Assembly (NCBI GenBank): GCA_003342895.1
Contig: PTFA01000010.1
Span: 9,119,286-9,183,285 of the forward strand
DNA length: 64,000 bases
Reading direction: 5' to 3'
Source: Casuarius casuarius
Lineage: Eukaryota; Chordata; Aves; Casuariiformes; Casuariidae
Below are positions 51,901 to 64,000 of this stretch, in pieces. The notes under the pieces are model-generated. The model saw nothing but the letters and a program-made list of their open reading frames with translations. It was not told the origin of the DNA and ran no database searches. How positions within the stretch are numbered: the stretch's first letter is position 1; each line of letters starts with the position of its first letter. The translations under genes were made by a program, and so were the position numbers.

Positions 51901-53095
51901 AATGTCTCCTAAAATTTCCTAAATATATTAATCTTCATTGAGCTTCTGGGGGCATGGGAGCAGAGTTTGTAGGAATTATACAAGATATTCTGAAGAAGGC
52001 AACTCTTGTTTTTTGCTTAGATGTTACTTTTTAATTTTTTTTTGCAGTCATTTATTGAAAGGGCAAAGTGATTTGTTGATGAACATCTATTAAACTAAAG
52101 AGAGGTGGTGCTTTCTTCCTCAATCTTAATTGTGTTGCAAGACAGAAGATGTTAAGTCACTACCCACCCTGTGTTCTCTTCTCTGCAGTTCTTGAAAGTT
52201 ATGCAGGACTAATATTTTATTTTGCCAAACAAAATCTTTCTGAAGCTCTAAACTCTTCTTTTTCCTTTTGGCCAGTTAAACTGTCCATTTCTCTCTTCCT
52301 CTGTGTGTCTGTCATGACCTCACGCAGACATTTGTGTGGTCTCAGTAATTCTCTGTTCCTCCCAGTCACTATTATGAAGGGTCTGAAAGAGGTACTGTTC
52401 TCCTATTTCAGGGGGGGAAACAAAGTCTCTTTCTTGTCTTCTAATTAAGACCAATCTTTGACACTGTCACAGTGCAGTTGCTATTCCCAGAAAAAATCAT
52501 CACCTATTTTGTCAGTAGTGAGTATTATAAAGGACACTGCAGAGATTTTACTGTTTCAAAAATAATACTTCTATTCACTGCAGTTTCAGCTAATTGTTTT
52601 CTTATGAACCTGAAAATGCCACTCTCCTTCCTTCCTAGCTTGTTTTTGCGTTGCCTGTCTCTGCACTTTTCCCTTGTAAGGTGACTCATTTGGGCTGTGC
52701 TGCTGGCAGTGAAATGTTCTGTTTATGATTTTAGAACGTTAATCAGTTCTGAAGTACTTCATTTGGAGGTGGAAAAGCCCTTCTATTAAATCTGTCTTCC
52801 AAAACACTTTATAGATTCTTTTAACAGTAGCAACAAAGGCAAAAAAAGACTGTCATTAAGAGTGCCAGAATATCCTACATATCACAGGCCAAGATGGAGA
52901 CAATATTTTTGTATTTGTATGTGTTTGAAGCACAAATGAACTAGGGCAGTTCACATTTATTTTGTGAATGAAAACCTTTTGGTGTCAAAACTTGACCCAT
53001 CAATTTCCTCATTTGTCACCTCAAAAAGCAGTTACAGATTTTGGTGAGCTCTGACCTATTCTGGCTTCCTCTGTGCCCAGTTGTCTTCAAATTAC

Positions 53096-53222
53096 TTTCA
53101 TGGTTTGTAAGCTCTGAAGAAGCTTGCTGATCCAGAGTAGGAAGTGTTTCCTGTTTAGGGACACATCCACTGAGACAAGCAGAATGGTGGGAATGCTGAT
53201 GCTTGTCCAGATGCTTGGACAC
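53096..53222 (-). CDS. Exon-like block antisense in FAR2 intron 1
   Basis: A strong minus-strand acceptor (TTTTTTCTTGCAG) precedes 127 bases that are open in phase 2 (reading IPTILLVSVDVSLNRKHFLL) and also in phase 0 (histidine-rich), ending at AAA|GTAATT. Phase 2 fits the end of the block at 57.8 kb. Because two frames are open, the coding claim is weak. Confidence 0.2.
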
Positions 53223-56200
53223 CTGCAAGAAAAAAGCAGCATAAAGTATAGCGTTTTGTTGGCATAGTTGCATCAGAGCACCTCATGCCTCATCAGAGCT
53301 GGTATCTCACCAGAGCATGGCTTTGCAGTCTTCATGTGAAGGCACTCCATCTTTCATATCAGCCTCTTACTTACTACAAGGTGCGCATAATGTTTGTGAG
53401 GCATCTGTTAGACAAATCATGGCTAGTGCATGGGAAATACAATTTGTGCAAAAGCTAGGCAGGATCGCTTTCTGGAGTTCAGCTCCCTACGCACTTATTT
53501 GTTCAGTTGCAACAACAGAGGAGTTAGTTGTTTCTGTCTTGGATGTTATTATCCTACACAGATATTCACCACCTACAAAATAATATAGAAAAAATGGCCT
53601 TTATTTTTATCCTCATTCTGTTGTTTCAAAATAAATGATCAAATTTCAGAAGCTATTTTTCTTTTTGTTGTCACTCAATACCTTCCAGTTAAGTAAAGCA
53701 TGATCTAAACAGCAGCACATTCAGGGGAGAATAAAGATCCTCAAATATAAACCTGCCTGAAAAACCCCTCTAGCCGATTCTATTTTGGAATGCAATGAAG
53801 TAAAAGAAGACTGAAAAGAAAGGAGAAATCTGTTTCACATTAGATATCCAGGAAGAGACTGATGCACAAATTTAAATATAGATATTCTTTTGTTAAATTT
53901 GTAAAGATTACATGGTTAGTTTTATGCAGTTCTTTGAGAACACTGATGGTCAGTAACCTCATTTTATCAAAAGAACATTATGGTCAGGTTTCTTATGCAG
54001 TAGATACAAAATTGTGCATGCAGTCCAGTTAATATACACATTCGTATGTATATACAAATGCACACATAGGCATAAAGGTGCCCTCTTTCAAGCTAGCCAT
54101 TTTTGTTTTATTTAATGGTGGATATGCTAAGGGGTTAGTGTGTTAACAATGATGATGTGTACAGGGAACAATTCTGATGATAGCAGATAAAGGACAAAAT
54201 AAGGAAGGGTCCAACCCTTGAAGCAAATGAACAGACAGTAAGTTTAGAATGATGCAATTACAAAAAATACCCCAAAGTAAGATGTTCTCGTCAGTAATAG
54301 CATGGAGGTTCCAGTCAAGCTGTGTTTGCTACTATACACAAAATTAAATGCATTTTTAATTCTTCATGAGCAGTGATATTTTGGGACCTCTGTAGCCAGC
54401 AACTACTTTTTGACATCTTTTCTTTGACGTGCAAGGATGTCTTACGAAGAAAGAGGGAATCTCACCAGGGAGTTAGCAAATTAAGATTGCAGTCAAGTGA
54501 CAGCTTTAAAGGACCTTCATAACTTTGCTTGAATTTGCATTTATGTGTAAGTGCTTTCTGGTGTGCAGCCAAGGCCCAGTTCCTGAAATCAGTGTAATTT
54601 TTCTTAGTATCCTCATTTGGCTTTTATTGACTATCTCATCATGGCTAGATTTCAGAGGAATGCTCAGGTTTTAGAGAGAAGATGGGCCCAAATAAGGAAC
54701 TTCAGTTGTCTTTTCAATCATACACCAAGGTATTGGATTTTCTTTTTGTTCTGGGTTTTTTGTTTCTTACTAGAAAAAAAAAATTATGTTTTATTTCACT
54801 GCCAATATTTCAACTGTAGGTAAGATCATTTTAAACATAGTAATAACTGCTTGATACAGGAATGCAAATGCAGTACATCACTCTTCTATACCTGGGAAGG
54901 CAGCACTGTCTTACTCCGGTCTGAAGACCTAGGAGCATTATCAGAGTAGACAGTCTCTGGATGTGGAAGGAACCAAAAACGAGCAGCAACACTTGTTGAG
55001 AGCCAGCAGTACTAATACCACTTCTTTTGCCCCTGTGATTGTGTTCAGTAGTGTGATCAGGTGTTTGTAAATATCTGTAAATCTGTTCCTGCTCTGTATA
55101 TGTACCCAGACCTGAATTCACAGATTCCTTTTCTCGGAGTGTCCTGATAATCACAGAAAACCATCTACATTTCCTAACTATAGCTTTCTGGCAGGCAGTG
55201 GAACGGGGAAGGGAGGAGGTAGAAACGGTATCCTGGTATTATACTGTTGCAGGTAAATAAGGAAAAGTTTAGATTCTCTAATGCACAAAATTCCCTTTTA
55301 TGCCAGCCAGAGATCTCTCCGTACAGAGATTCCTCCCTTTTCGGATGTCAGTTTCCTTGCCAGCAGAAAGCATATCCTCAGCTGTGAAAATCAATGAGGT
55401 GGGAGAGAGCATCGGAGATGTGGGAGAAATGTGTCAGGGGAGAGGGAGGGCAAAGAGTTCAGCATGGCATTCGCAAAGGGGACGGGAAAAGTGCAAAGAG
55501 AGGGTAGAGAAAAGCTCCACTTCTTAGGCTTGAGAGTTTACGTCAGCAGCATAAATTAGAGCTACTTCCGGGCAGCTTTATCTGGCATCAGGGCTTTACA
55601 GCAACATCATTAGAGAAGTCCTGTTGGGCAGCCTGTGTAACCCTTGAATTTCTTCTGTTTTCCTGTTTTGCTCCAGCATGCAGGAAAGCTGAGCTTTTGG
55701 GCAGCTGCGCAGCATGTTTTGTGTTCAGAATTTTGCCAAGTGACCTATTCACAAATGAAGCCTCCAGCTAACGTGTCTTTAAACAATGTTTGTCATTTCA
55801 CTGGAGTCTGTGACTTGGCTCTTAACTTGCAAGAACTGGCACAATCCCTTTTTGGGTTGTTGCACTTCAGCCCAATTCTGAACACAAATGGAGCTACTCG
55901 TGTACTAAAGCTTATACACAGACCAAGGTTCTCCGCCTTGAATTGGAGTTGCATAAGGACAGCTGACCTTAGGCAGCCTTTGTTGGGAACATTATGGCCT
56001 ACAAATTATAGTTAAGAGCAGAGATTTATCGTTTTCCTGAAAGGGATCAGTAATGGAGCTATCAGTCAGCACGCACAGAACAGAATTTTCTATTTAATTA
56101 TTCAGCAAAATTTAGAATTAAGTCATGTTTCATCCTTCATGTCTGATTTTGTTACATCCAGTTTTTCCTTAAGAAAAATTAATTCCTTCCTGTTCCTTCC

Positions 56201-57760
56201 AATTTTACTTAATGAAAGATTTTCTGTTCTCCTAAGAGCAACCCCAGCCATCCTTACTTGTGACTTCTGTTGTCTGTCAGATTTTATAAGCTGACTGTGA
56301 CTGAACGATGGATGCTAAAATCAATTTTCTGCCAGAAGACACTGCAAAATAAAAAGGTTTGTTGTAAGCGTAATATGCAGTTTAAGAAGAAATCCTAGAC
56401 AAAGTGGGGCAGGGCCTTTAGTCTTCTACCTTGGCTTTCCACTCAAAACCATTAGATCTGATCACTGGAGAAAACTTTCTCCAAACAAGGTTGCTAAAAT
56501 ATTGAGGCATAATTAACTGAACTAATCCCATGGTTGCTAGAAGGCGCTAGTAAGGCCATTCACAAATGTACTGACTGTTGCATACTGAAAAACTGACCCC
56601 AAAATTGATTCCCTAAAAGATCAGAGAGCTTAAGGGTCAGCTGAAGGTCACCTCCCACTGCAGTTTACGCTAGCAGCTCCAGCCTATTGTTTTTACTCCA
56701 TTTACCAGACCCAGCAGGGCTGCCAAGTGTATTAGGAAGACTCCTTTAAAAAAAATGAGAAGTTCTGACTCACATCATTGCATATGCAAATCAAAATGTC
56801 TGAATTGCGCCAAGGAGCCAAAGTGGGGAAATTGGTTGTTGGTTTTGGTAATTTCAGTGAGGCTCGTGTTAGGTTTTTAAAGACAAGTGGCGGGGAGGGA
56901 GTGTATTATCCGTGTTAGCCTGTGTCAAATTAATTTTGCTTCCTAAAAGAAAAAAAAAAACCTGCTTCTGAAAAGCAGCTCTTACATTCTTGCCTAAATG
57001 TGAATGATAGCATGACTTCAAACAGTAACTGATTGGCTGCAGCCAGAAATTGGGAGTAATCTCGATTGATTTTGCAGTTGGGAACTCTGCTAATTCTGTG
57101 GACACTAATGATTCCCTCCTGCACTGAGGACTGTGAAGGTGGCTATCCAGAGCCTATTGCTTGTGACCAGGCTTGCATATGGACTGGAGGTGGTCTAGGG
57201 AAAGGATAATTCAGGTTACTGTTCTAGCTGAATTCTTTTTGGTCTTGGCATGCCTTATGCATTCTGCCTTAAAATTGCCACCAGACTGATTTTTGACTCT
57301 GACAGCAGAAGTATTTGTTTAGTTACTGTAAGGTTCCAGTTCAGATCTTTGAATTCCACTTCAGAAATCCCAACTGCAAGGTGACTACTTCTCAGATGTA
57401 CTTTTGGGATTGAGTGGTTTCCTACATCCAACACCACTCCTGCCCAGTAGCGTTTTGTGTCTGCACAACAGGATTTCATGGATCTCTGTTCCTTTCCACA
57501 TCTCTGGTGAATACTTGCCTGGGTATCACAACTTGTGCCTGTCTTCCTGAGGTGGAATTACATGATCCCCCATGCTTTTGTTATGTCCTGTGTATTTATG
57601 TCGCCTAGGCAGCAAGTCTGAGGAAGTTGAAGTACCTGTGTATCTGCTGGGAATCAGCAGCAAGCAAAGTGACAGTGGCATATAAGTGCATCTAATGTGA
57701 CCTACTGTGACTGTGGTTATTGATGGGATTGTGCTGGTGGACGGTGTGATCCTGAGGTAC

Positions 57761-57956
57761 CTGAAGGAGAGCCTGGGTATCGTAATGACAAGTGGTTTGC
57801 TGAGCTTTGCAATATCTGCTTTCTTTAAAAAGAGTTGTTCTGTCAGTCTCATGATGTAGTCAATATCTTTTTTTATCCTAAACTCAAGAAGCTTATTTTG
57901 AAGAGGGTGCCACCGAAGAGTTAACAGAGTCTTGCCTTGTGTCGATATAGCCTGAA
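57761..57956 (-). CDS. Exon-like block antisense in FAR2 intron 1
   Basis: The minus-strand frame is open for 196 bases between acceptor CCTTACAG and donor TTCAG|GTACCT (phase 1 to 2). It reads LTLRWHPLQNKLLEFRIKKD and RLTEQLFLKKADIAKLSKPL. The open frame runs 149 codons in all, beyond the donor, so the block could instead be a chance open frame or part of an old repeat. No family is recognised. Confidence 0.22.
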
Positions 57957-59479
57957 CTGTAAGGGGTTTTGCCAAATGTATGGCTCATTTCTTAGGGCAG
58001 TGATTTATGTGACAGTGGAAATTCAGAAAGATCTTCTTCTCATACATTAAGCTTTGAGATAATCACTGGATCAAATAACTAGTTTGCCTGTCAGTTCCTA
58101 AAACATCCCAGCAGGCATGTGGTGGGCAGGAGTGTCCAAATTTTTGAGATGAGCAGGAAAATAAACTGGTAGGGTCAAAAGGCTGAGCTTGGAGAATCAG
58201 TTGCTTGTTTAGTGTTAAGTGCAGGAAGGAAAAGTCAGAACTGGGAAACCCACTGACACCAGGGCCTCTGCTCCTGTAGTGACAGCACACTGAAATGCTT
58301 AAAAGAACAGAATATTATAAAAATATTGAGCTGGATAATAGGAGAGGCACAGAGAAAGCAACAAGAGGAATTAACAAACGATAAAGACTCTGGGCTGAGA
58401 CCAAAGCAGATGTATGATGCCTGAAAAGCACAGCACATTGTACCTGTGACAGCTACAAGAAACAAGGTCGGTCACTAAAACTGCAGAATTTGCCAAAAGT
58501 CAGCTGTCAATTTTTTGCACCAGTATGTTCGAGGTGCGCATTGGCAAATCCCACAAATTTGATTTGTCCATCTCTGATTGCACTAAGATACAGAGTTTAA
58601 TTGCAGGCACAGAGTTTGGTGTGCTGGTTTCCAGCTCAAACTTTTGGGCACTGTTGCAATACAGATAGCAAACAATAATAACAAAATCAAACAATGGGAT
58701 GTTGTTTGTTTAAAAATCAAGCAAATCCTTGATACTAGCTAACTGTGCGTGTACATTTGATCTGTATTATCATGTGTTCTCTTCACATCTCTCTTGTCTA
58801 CTTTGCTAGTTGTCTCCTTTTATTGCCATCTTGTCTTAAAACTGGGGTTTCAGAGCTTAGATTAGGGGCATGGTCCCTTCCTTTGATTTTGTATCTGCAA
58901 AACTCTAAATCCTATGTTCAAGTCTTCATACCACTGCCAAGCTTAGTAAAATAGGAGCCTGAATATCACTGTAATCTGGGCATTACCATAACACAAATAG
59001 TATATAATACCAGGAGTATTTCATACATATAATCAATTATTTTTGGTGAATAGTAAGTATCTTCCTAGTAGGGAAGAAGAAAAAAATCCCACAAATGTTT
59101 TTCAGCAAACAGAGAAAAGGATGAGCAAAATGCACTTCTATATTGAATGGCTTGGGTTGCTTTGGTGAAACTCCAACACCAGAATGCTAGAAAAGGAGAA
59201 AAAAATCAAAATATTTTGTGATGTTTTAAGGTAATAATTCACACTTCTGATTCAGAAGGACATTTTTATTTTGAAGATTATTTCAGATTTTTATTTTAAA
59301 AATTGCAGAACTAGAGTTCAAAATTACCCCAGAGATTTCTAGTCAGATGAAAGATTTTTTAATTTCATTAAAAATTTCTGCTTCAGATCAAGCAAGAATT
59401 AATCTATCTAGCTCTAGATTTTATTTTTTATAGTGAAGCCATCTTGAAAAATCAGGTGTCCAGAGAGGTCTTTCTGTTT

Positions 59480-59524
59480 AAAAAAAAAAAAAACACGCAC
59501 ACACACACACGCACACACACACAC
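59480..59524 (+). repeat. A14 run followed by CA-rich microsatellite
   Basis: A run of A passes into ACACGCACACAC-type repeats with two CG interruptions. It may be the tail of an old retroposed sequence. Confidence 0.95.
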
Positions 59525-59914
59525 TAAGGTACTGTTTGTCAATACCATATGAAAAAACGATAACAAACATTGTAAGCATATAGTTAGACTCCTCACAAGA
59601 AAGTCTGATCCTATCTATAAAGTCCAAAGCCTTCAAACCTTTTGAAAAATACCTCCGTTTAAAGTATTCAAATGTAAGCTAGGCTGTAAGAACATGTAAC
59701 AGAGGTGCAGCAAGGTAATGAAAGGTTTTAATATACTGCTTATTAAGGTGACTAGCCTTGAACCAAGTGATAAGCTCATGTTTCACAATACCATGTGAAT
59801 GCAACTGTACTACTTCTACGTTTGATCTGGCATTGCATCTGCACCCACACCCAACAACCTAAATAATCCATCCACAAATGATTTGAGAGTTGACCATAAA
59901 GCGTGTCTTAATAC

Positions 59915-61306
59915 AACGTGCATGGCTGGAAAAAGGCAAATGTTGCACCTGTCTTCAAAACTGGACAAGAAGGACAATCCAGGAAGCTGTAAATCAGGGC
60001 AGTCTCCTTTCGGTCCCCAGAAACATCAAGCATTGAGTCTTCTTGGAGCACATTTGTGTGCACATGAAGAAGGTGGTGATTGGGAACGATCAGCATGGAT
60101 TTACCAGGGGTAAATCATGCTTGGCCAATCTAATTCCCTTTATGATAAAATGACTGAATTTAAGAATGAGGGGAAAGCAGTGGATAGTATTTACCTTGAC
60201 ATTAGCAAAACTTTCCTGCATCCAAGTGGGGATGTTACAGTTAAGATGGGTCTAAAAAAAAAAAAAAAAAAAAAAAAAACATGGCTGCACATTCAGGCTC
60301 AAAGAGCAGTGGCTAATGCTTTGTATTCTACTTGGAGGCCAGTTATAAGTGGAATTCCTCAGGGGTCTATCTTGGGACATATCCTGTTTAATATCTTTAT
60401 CAATAACCTGGAGGGGGAGGTGGAGTGCACCCTCATCGAGTTTTCAAGCAGCACTAAATGGCAGGGAGCAATCTGTATGCTTGAGAGCAAGGCTGCCTTT
60501 CAGAGGCACCTAGACATGCTAGAGGAATGGACTGACAGGAACATCATGAAATTCATCAAGGACAAATGCACAGTCCTGCACCTGGGATAGACTAACCCCA
60601 TGTATCAGTACAGGCTAATGAATGACAGGCTGGGGAGCAGCTCTGCTGGGAAGAACCTGGGGGGCCCACAGGTGAAACATGAGTCACCAATGTGCATGGA
60701 CAGATGAAAGCTAACAGTATCCTTGTCTGTATTAATGGAAGTATAACCAGTAGCTCAAGGGAAGAGATTATCTGCTTGTACTCTGCACTTACTAGACCAC
60801 ATCTAGAATATTGCATCCAGTTTTGGGCCCTGCAAGAAAGACATTGATAAACTTGAGCAAGTCCAGTAGAGGGCCCCAAGATGGTTAGTGGACTTGAGTG
60901 CTTGAGCTATGAGGAGAAATTGAGGGAACAGGGCTTTTTTAGCCTGGAGAGGAGAAGGCTTCAGGAGGACATACTAGCAGCCTTCTGATACCTAAAAGGT
61001 TGTAATTGAGGAGGAAGGGCTAGGTCTTTATAGAGGTACACAGCAGGAAAACGAGAGGCAGTGGTCATAGATTGAAACGAGAAGTTTCAACAGGATATAC
61101 GTAATTATCTTTCAGCATAAGTAGTCAAACTTTGGAACAAGTTGCTCAGTGAGACTGTAGGATCTCCAGTCTTCAAGGTGTTGCCTGACTGGGCAAAGCC
61201 CTGAGCAACCTACTCTGAATACAGTGTTGATCTTGCTTTGGGCAGCAAGTTGGGCTAGAGGCCTCCCAAGGTCCCTTCCAACCTGAATGATTTTATGATT
61301 CTATGG
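59915..61306 (+). mobile_element. CR1 LINE, 5'-truncated, degenerate
   Basis: The first part matches CR1 reverse transcriptase, with phrases such as GIPQGSILGHILFNIFINNL (about 60350-60410), followed by the usual 3' region (LEQLDKFIKDKC-like text, then a stretch close to the CR1 3' UTR). It ends with the typical CR1 tail ...CCTTCCAACCTGAATGATT and TATGATTCTATGG near 61306, with no poly(A). The 5' edge is approximate. Frames are broken and part of the reverse transcriptase seems missing around an internal A26 run (60254-60279). It lies in sense in FAR2 intron 1. CR1 is the main LINE of birds and other reptiles, which is the best clue to the organism. Confidence 0.85.
60254..60279 (+). repeat. 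A26 run inside the CR1 element
   Basis: CR1 elements do not carry poly(A) tails, so this run in the middle of the element is either a slippage expansion or marks a later insertion or deletion seam. Confidence 0.95.
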
Positions 61307-64000
61307 AAGTCCCTTCTTTTCTCTCCTTTGATCCAGTTCTCCCTCATGCTGAAGGCTTATAAGGTCAGCCAAGGAACAGCTGTCGTTGTTTTTTCCCTTC
61401 ATGGAGACAGGACATGTCAGAACCAAAGAAGGTTAATGACAGAGTTCTTGTAGAAGAAGCTTTATACTTTATTAAATGGATGTGCACCGGCGGGGACGGG
61501 ACTCAAAACTATATTGCATTCTCCTTGATAGACTACTGATAACTGGCAGTGCTTTCAAAAACAATATATCGCTTAGGAAGCTCGTGAGGGGAAAGGAAAG
61601 AAATAACCCTATTCTGCATGTCTGTGCTTCTGAAGTCTGGCAGCTTTCGCTGTTCTTTTTATACATTGCTTTGCTTTTGCTATCTCACAACTGATGTGCG
61701 ATGTACAGTACAAGGAAGTTTCTGTATTCAAAAGGTCACTCACTAAACAAACCCTAGTTAGACGAGCACTTCCAGGTGTGTCAGGCACATCCTGGTGGAG
61801 TGTTTTAAGTCAAAAGAATTACTGTAATTGGTGATAGTGAAGCAAGTGACTTGCCAGCAGCCAAGGCCCTAAAATAGATGAAAGTGTCATTAAAAATACT
61901 AATATACAATTTCTAACCAAAGATGTCAAAGACATACTGGAGGTCTGGTGTAATTAAAAGTCTGATTCAGTGAAGGAAGTGTGCACCTGCTTTAATTTAG
62001 AATGTGAAAGATACATATCAGAACTCCATACTCTTCATTTAGGACTTAAATGTCTAGCTGAAACACAATTTCAGTCCGCCACCTCTGTCAAATAAGACTT
62101 ACTCTCCTTGTTTTAAAAAGGGACAAAACACATATATAGCTTACAGACCCAGTGTGGCAAAAGCAGGCCTACTATGAAACTTTCATTGTAATGGGAATTC
62201 ACTGTAAGTGCTTTAAATAAAGTACCTATTTAGGTCTTTTACTGAAGTGAAGTTTAATCGACCTATGAAAAGCTCTACAGCCTGTTAGTGGCAAAGCAAG
62301 CAAGAGAACTTCTGAGTTTTGATTTTGTGGCTTTAGCCTGAAGGCCTTTCAAGTGAAACGTGAAGATAGAAAGAGTGGAGTCAATCTCCCCTAGTTTTAG
62401 CCTCTAAAAGAGGCATCTACTTAAGGGTGTAGTTTCATGGTCAACTTGAGTCCATCGAAGTCCATGCTGACTCCATTGAAAAGGATGGTTCCACCACATG
62501 CCACATGATCTGGCTGCCTCCTATATGCTGCTATTAGGACTTATACATCAATAAAACAAATCAGATTAAGCAATTGGTCTGGCTGAATGCCAACAAGCAA
62601 CCCTCTTCATCGCCCCACAAAGATCCAGCCCCAAAACCTGACAACAATAACAAAAAACCCCTCTGGCTGAAAACTTAACTCCCATCGGTACCTATCCAGC
62701 TCCTGAAGCAGCCATCAAACATTGGTATCAGCAGACAGGGAGAGGCTTGGACTTTCAGTGGCAATATGAGCTTTGACTTTGGCTGCCATAAGGCATGAAG
62801 TAGCGTAAGCACACATTCATCTAATCTTAAGTCTTTAGCCAAATCTAGGTGGTGACTTAGACTGAATGCCTAGCTTTTAGATGGTTGAAGCTAGCAAAGA
62901 TGTTATAAGTGTCGGAGGCATGGAGAAGAATATGCCAATGAAAGAATACTATACCCCCATCCTGTGGGTTAAAACTCTTCCCCAGTATCAGCATTTCATA
63001 TTGCATTGTCATGGATAACCCAAGTGTGTTTTAGAGTTCGTTTATGTGATATTACATGACAGCTTATTCAAAGGTGCTCTTGCCAGGTGGCACCTCTGTC
63101 GAACTTCACATCCAAGAAGCAGCTGTGCTTTCCAGCTACCCTATTCAAAGGATGTTACCAAAGTTTCTAAGAATATGGAGGTGGTACCAATAACTTTTTG
63201 TAAAATCTTACCATCCTTATCACTTGGCTCTACCTAGCACATCACATTCTCTCCGCCTAGGAAGCTTGATCTTAGAAAGAGGAGGCATTTCACTTGGGAA
63301 AGAGAAAACAATTAAGCATTTCCTGGTTTGCGTCTTCGTGATACGTAGAAAAAATCTCAACTGTTTTTTCTTTTTGACATCTAGAAAAGCTAACATAGAA
63401 AGCTATCTGGCATCTAGAAAACTACAGAAATAATGATAACACAAACGATCTTAACCTGAGCAACTGCATAAAGAGAGACTGTTTAGTCAGACTGGCTTAG
63501 AATTCATTTTGTATCTTATTTTTTTGCATGTCAATACCTTCAATTCCAAGGCACAGTTAAGGCATAAGCCCACTTTATGCATTTTCTAAGATACCCAAGG
63601 GTTCCTCTGTGAAAACAGTGCTTGCTATTTTATTTTTTTCGAGGTAGTAGAAAAGTTGATCAAAGGACCGAAAGACAAGACTCTTGTGTTTTGACCCTGA
63701 CACACTGTTCCTGTGGGAACACTGGCTGAGTCATTTAAATGCATCTGTACTTCGGTTTATTCAGTGAAAAGAATTAACATTCAAATCTTATTTTGGGGAG
63801 GTGTACATGAACTGGAACAGTTTCCTGATGTTTGTGAAATGCTTTGATATAAATAGATGGAGAGGGCTGTAAAAATGCTATTAGTATGTTCACATTGCTA
63901 TTACTTTTCATCCCTTTCCTTCATCTCCAGTCCTTTTGTTTCATTTATCTGCTACATGTTGTCATCTTTGTAGACTGTCTCTGTACAGGGCTCAGCAAAG
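61307..64000. other. Intronic sequence after the CR1 copy, nothing recognised
   Basis: Presumed FAR2 intron 1. No exon of the reductase, RNA gene or repeat family was recognised up to the window end. Confidence 0.5.

Larger units (their letters stand above)
45720..64000 (+). other. FAR2: Intron 1 of the FAR2-like gene (partial)
   Basis: The intron opens with GTAAGTTTCT. I looked for the next FAR exon, which should continue with L-F and later carry the IIFHCAATVRF-type motif. I found no such reading on the + strand, so the intron is inferred to run past the window end, at least 18.3 kb. It holds antisense exon-like blocks (47.7-49.0, 53.1 and 57.8 kb), a CR1 LINE (59.9-61.3 kb), a CA-rich microsatellite, and otherwise unremarkable AT-rich DNA. 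Confidence 0.6.

Noticed and set aside
1..64000. tRNA, rRNA, CRISPR arrays, operons and prokaryotic features
   Set aside because: None seen. Intron-rich, AT-rich DNA with CR1 elements is vertebrate; there is no B-box-like tRNA core or regular spaced repeat.

Overview
The window is vertebrate nuclear DNA, AT-rich and intron-rich with almost no long open frames. It is most likely from a bird. Two fragments have the typical sequence and 3' end of chicken-repeat-1 (CR1) LINEs, and there are no Alu, L1 or B elements. One exon is recognised with good confidence: the first coding exon of a fatty acyl-CoA reductase, FAR2-like, on the + strand at 45.5 kb. Its intron 1 fills the rest of the window (45.7-64 kb) and no later FAR exon was found. 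Everything else called as a gene is a hand-built exon chain, supported by splice sites, matching intron phases and poly(A) signals but not by homology.

Layout: 1-22.8 kb shows no gene I can support, only simple repeats, homopolymers and scattered exon-like islands. A CR1 fragment lies at 22.8-23.1 kb (minus). At 29.5-32.2 kb a minus-strand chain of six exon-like blocks (gene 2) includes two very convincing exons at 31.85-32.25 kb and one block that needs a frameshift. At 33.2-34.9 kb a compact + strand chain of four exons encodes a predicted 86-residue secreted peptide precursor with a TATA box, signal peptide, furin-like site and poly(A) signal. At 39.1-39.4 kb a CpG-rich block resembles a retroviral LTR, next to the only ambiguous base in the window. 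At 41.1-44.4 kb a complete five-exon minus-strand chain (gene 1, 227 codons) runs divergently from the FAR2-like gene. The interval between them carries a palindromic TATA-like site. Inside FAR2 intron 1 are further antisense exon-like blocks (47.7-49.0 kb with stop and poly(A) signal; 53.1 and 57.8 kb) and a CR1 copy at 59.9-61.3 kb carrying an internal A26 run.

The FAR2-like gene would act in making fatty alcohols for waxes and ether lipids. I see no functional link between it and the neighbouring predicted genes. The most interesting candidates are the small secreted-peptide gene and the two unrecognised minus-strand genes. All need RNA-seq or comparative support, because choosing exons by eye in 64 kb allows many chance combinations.
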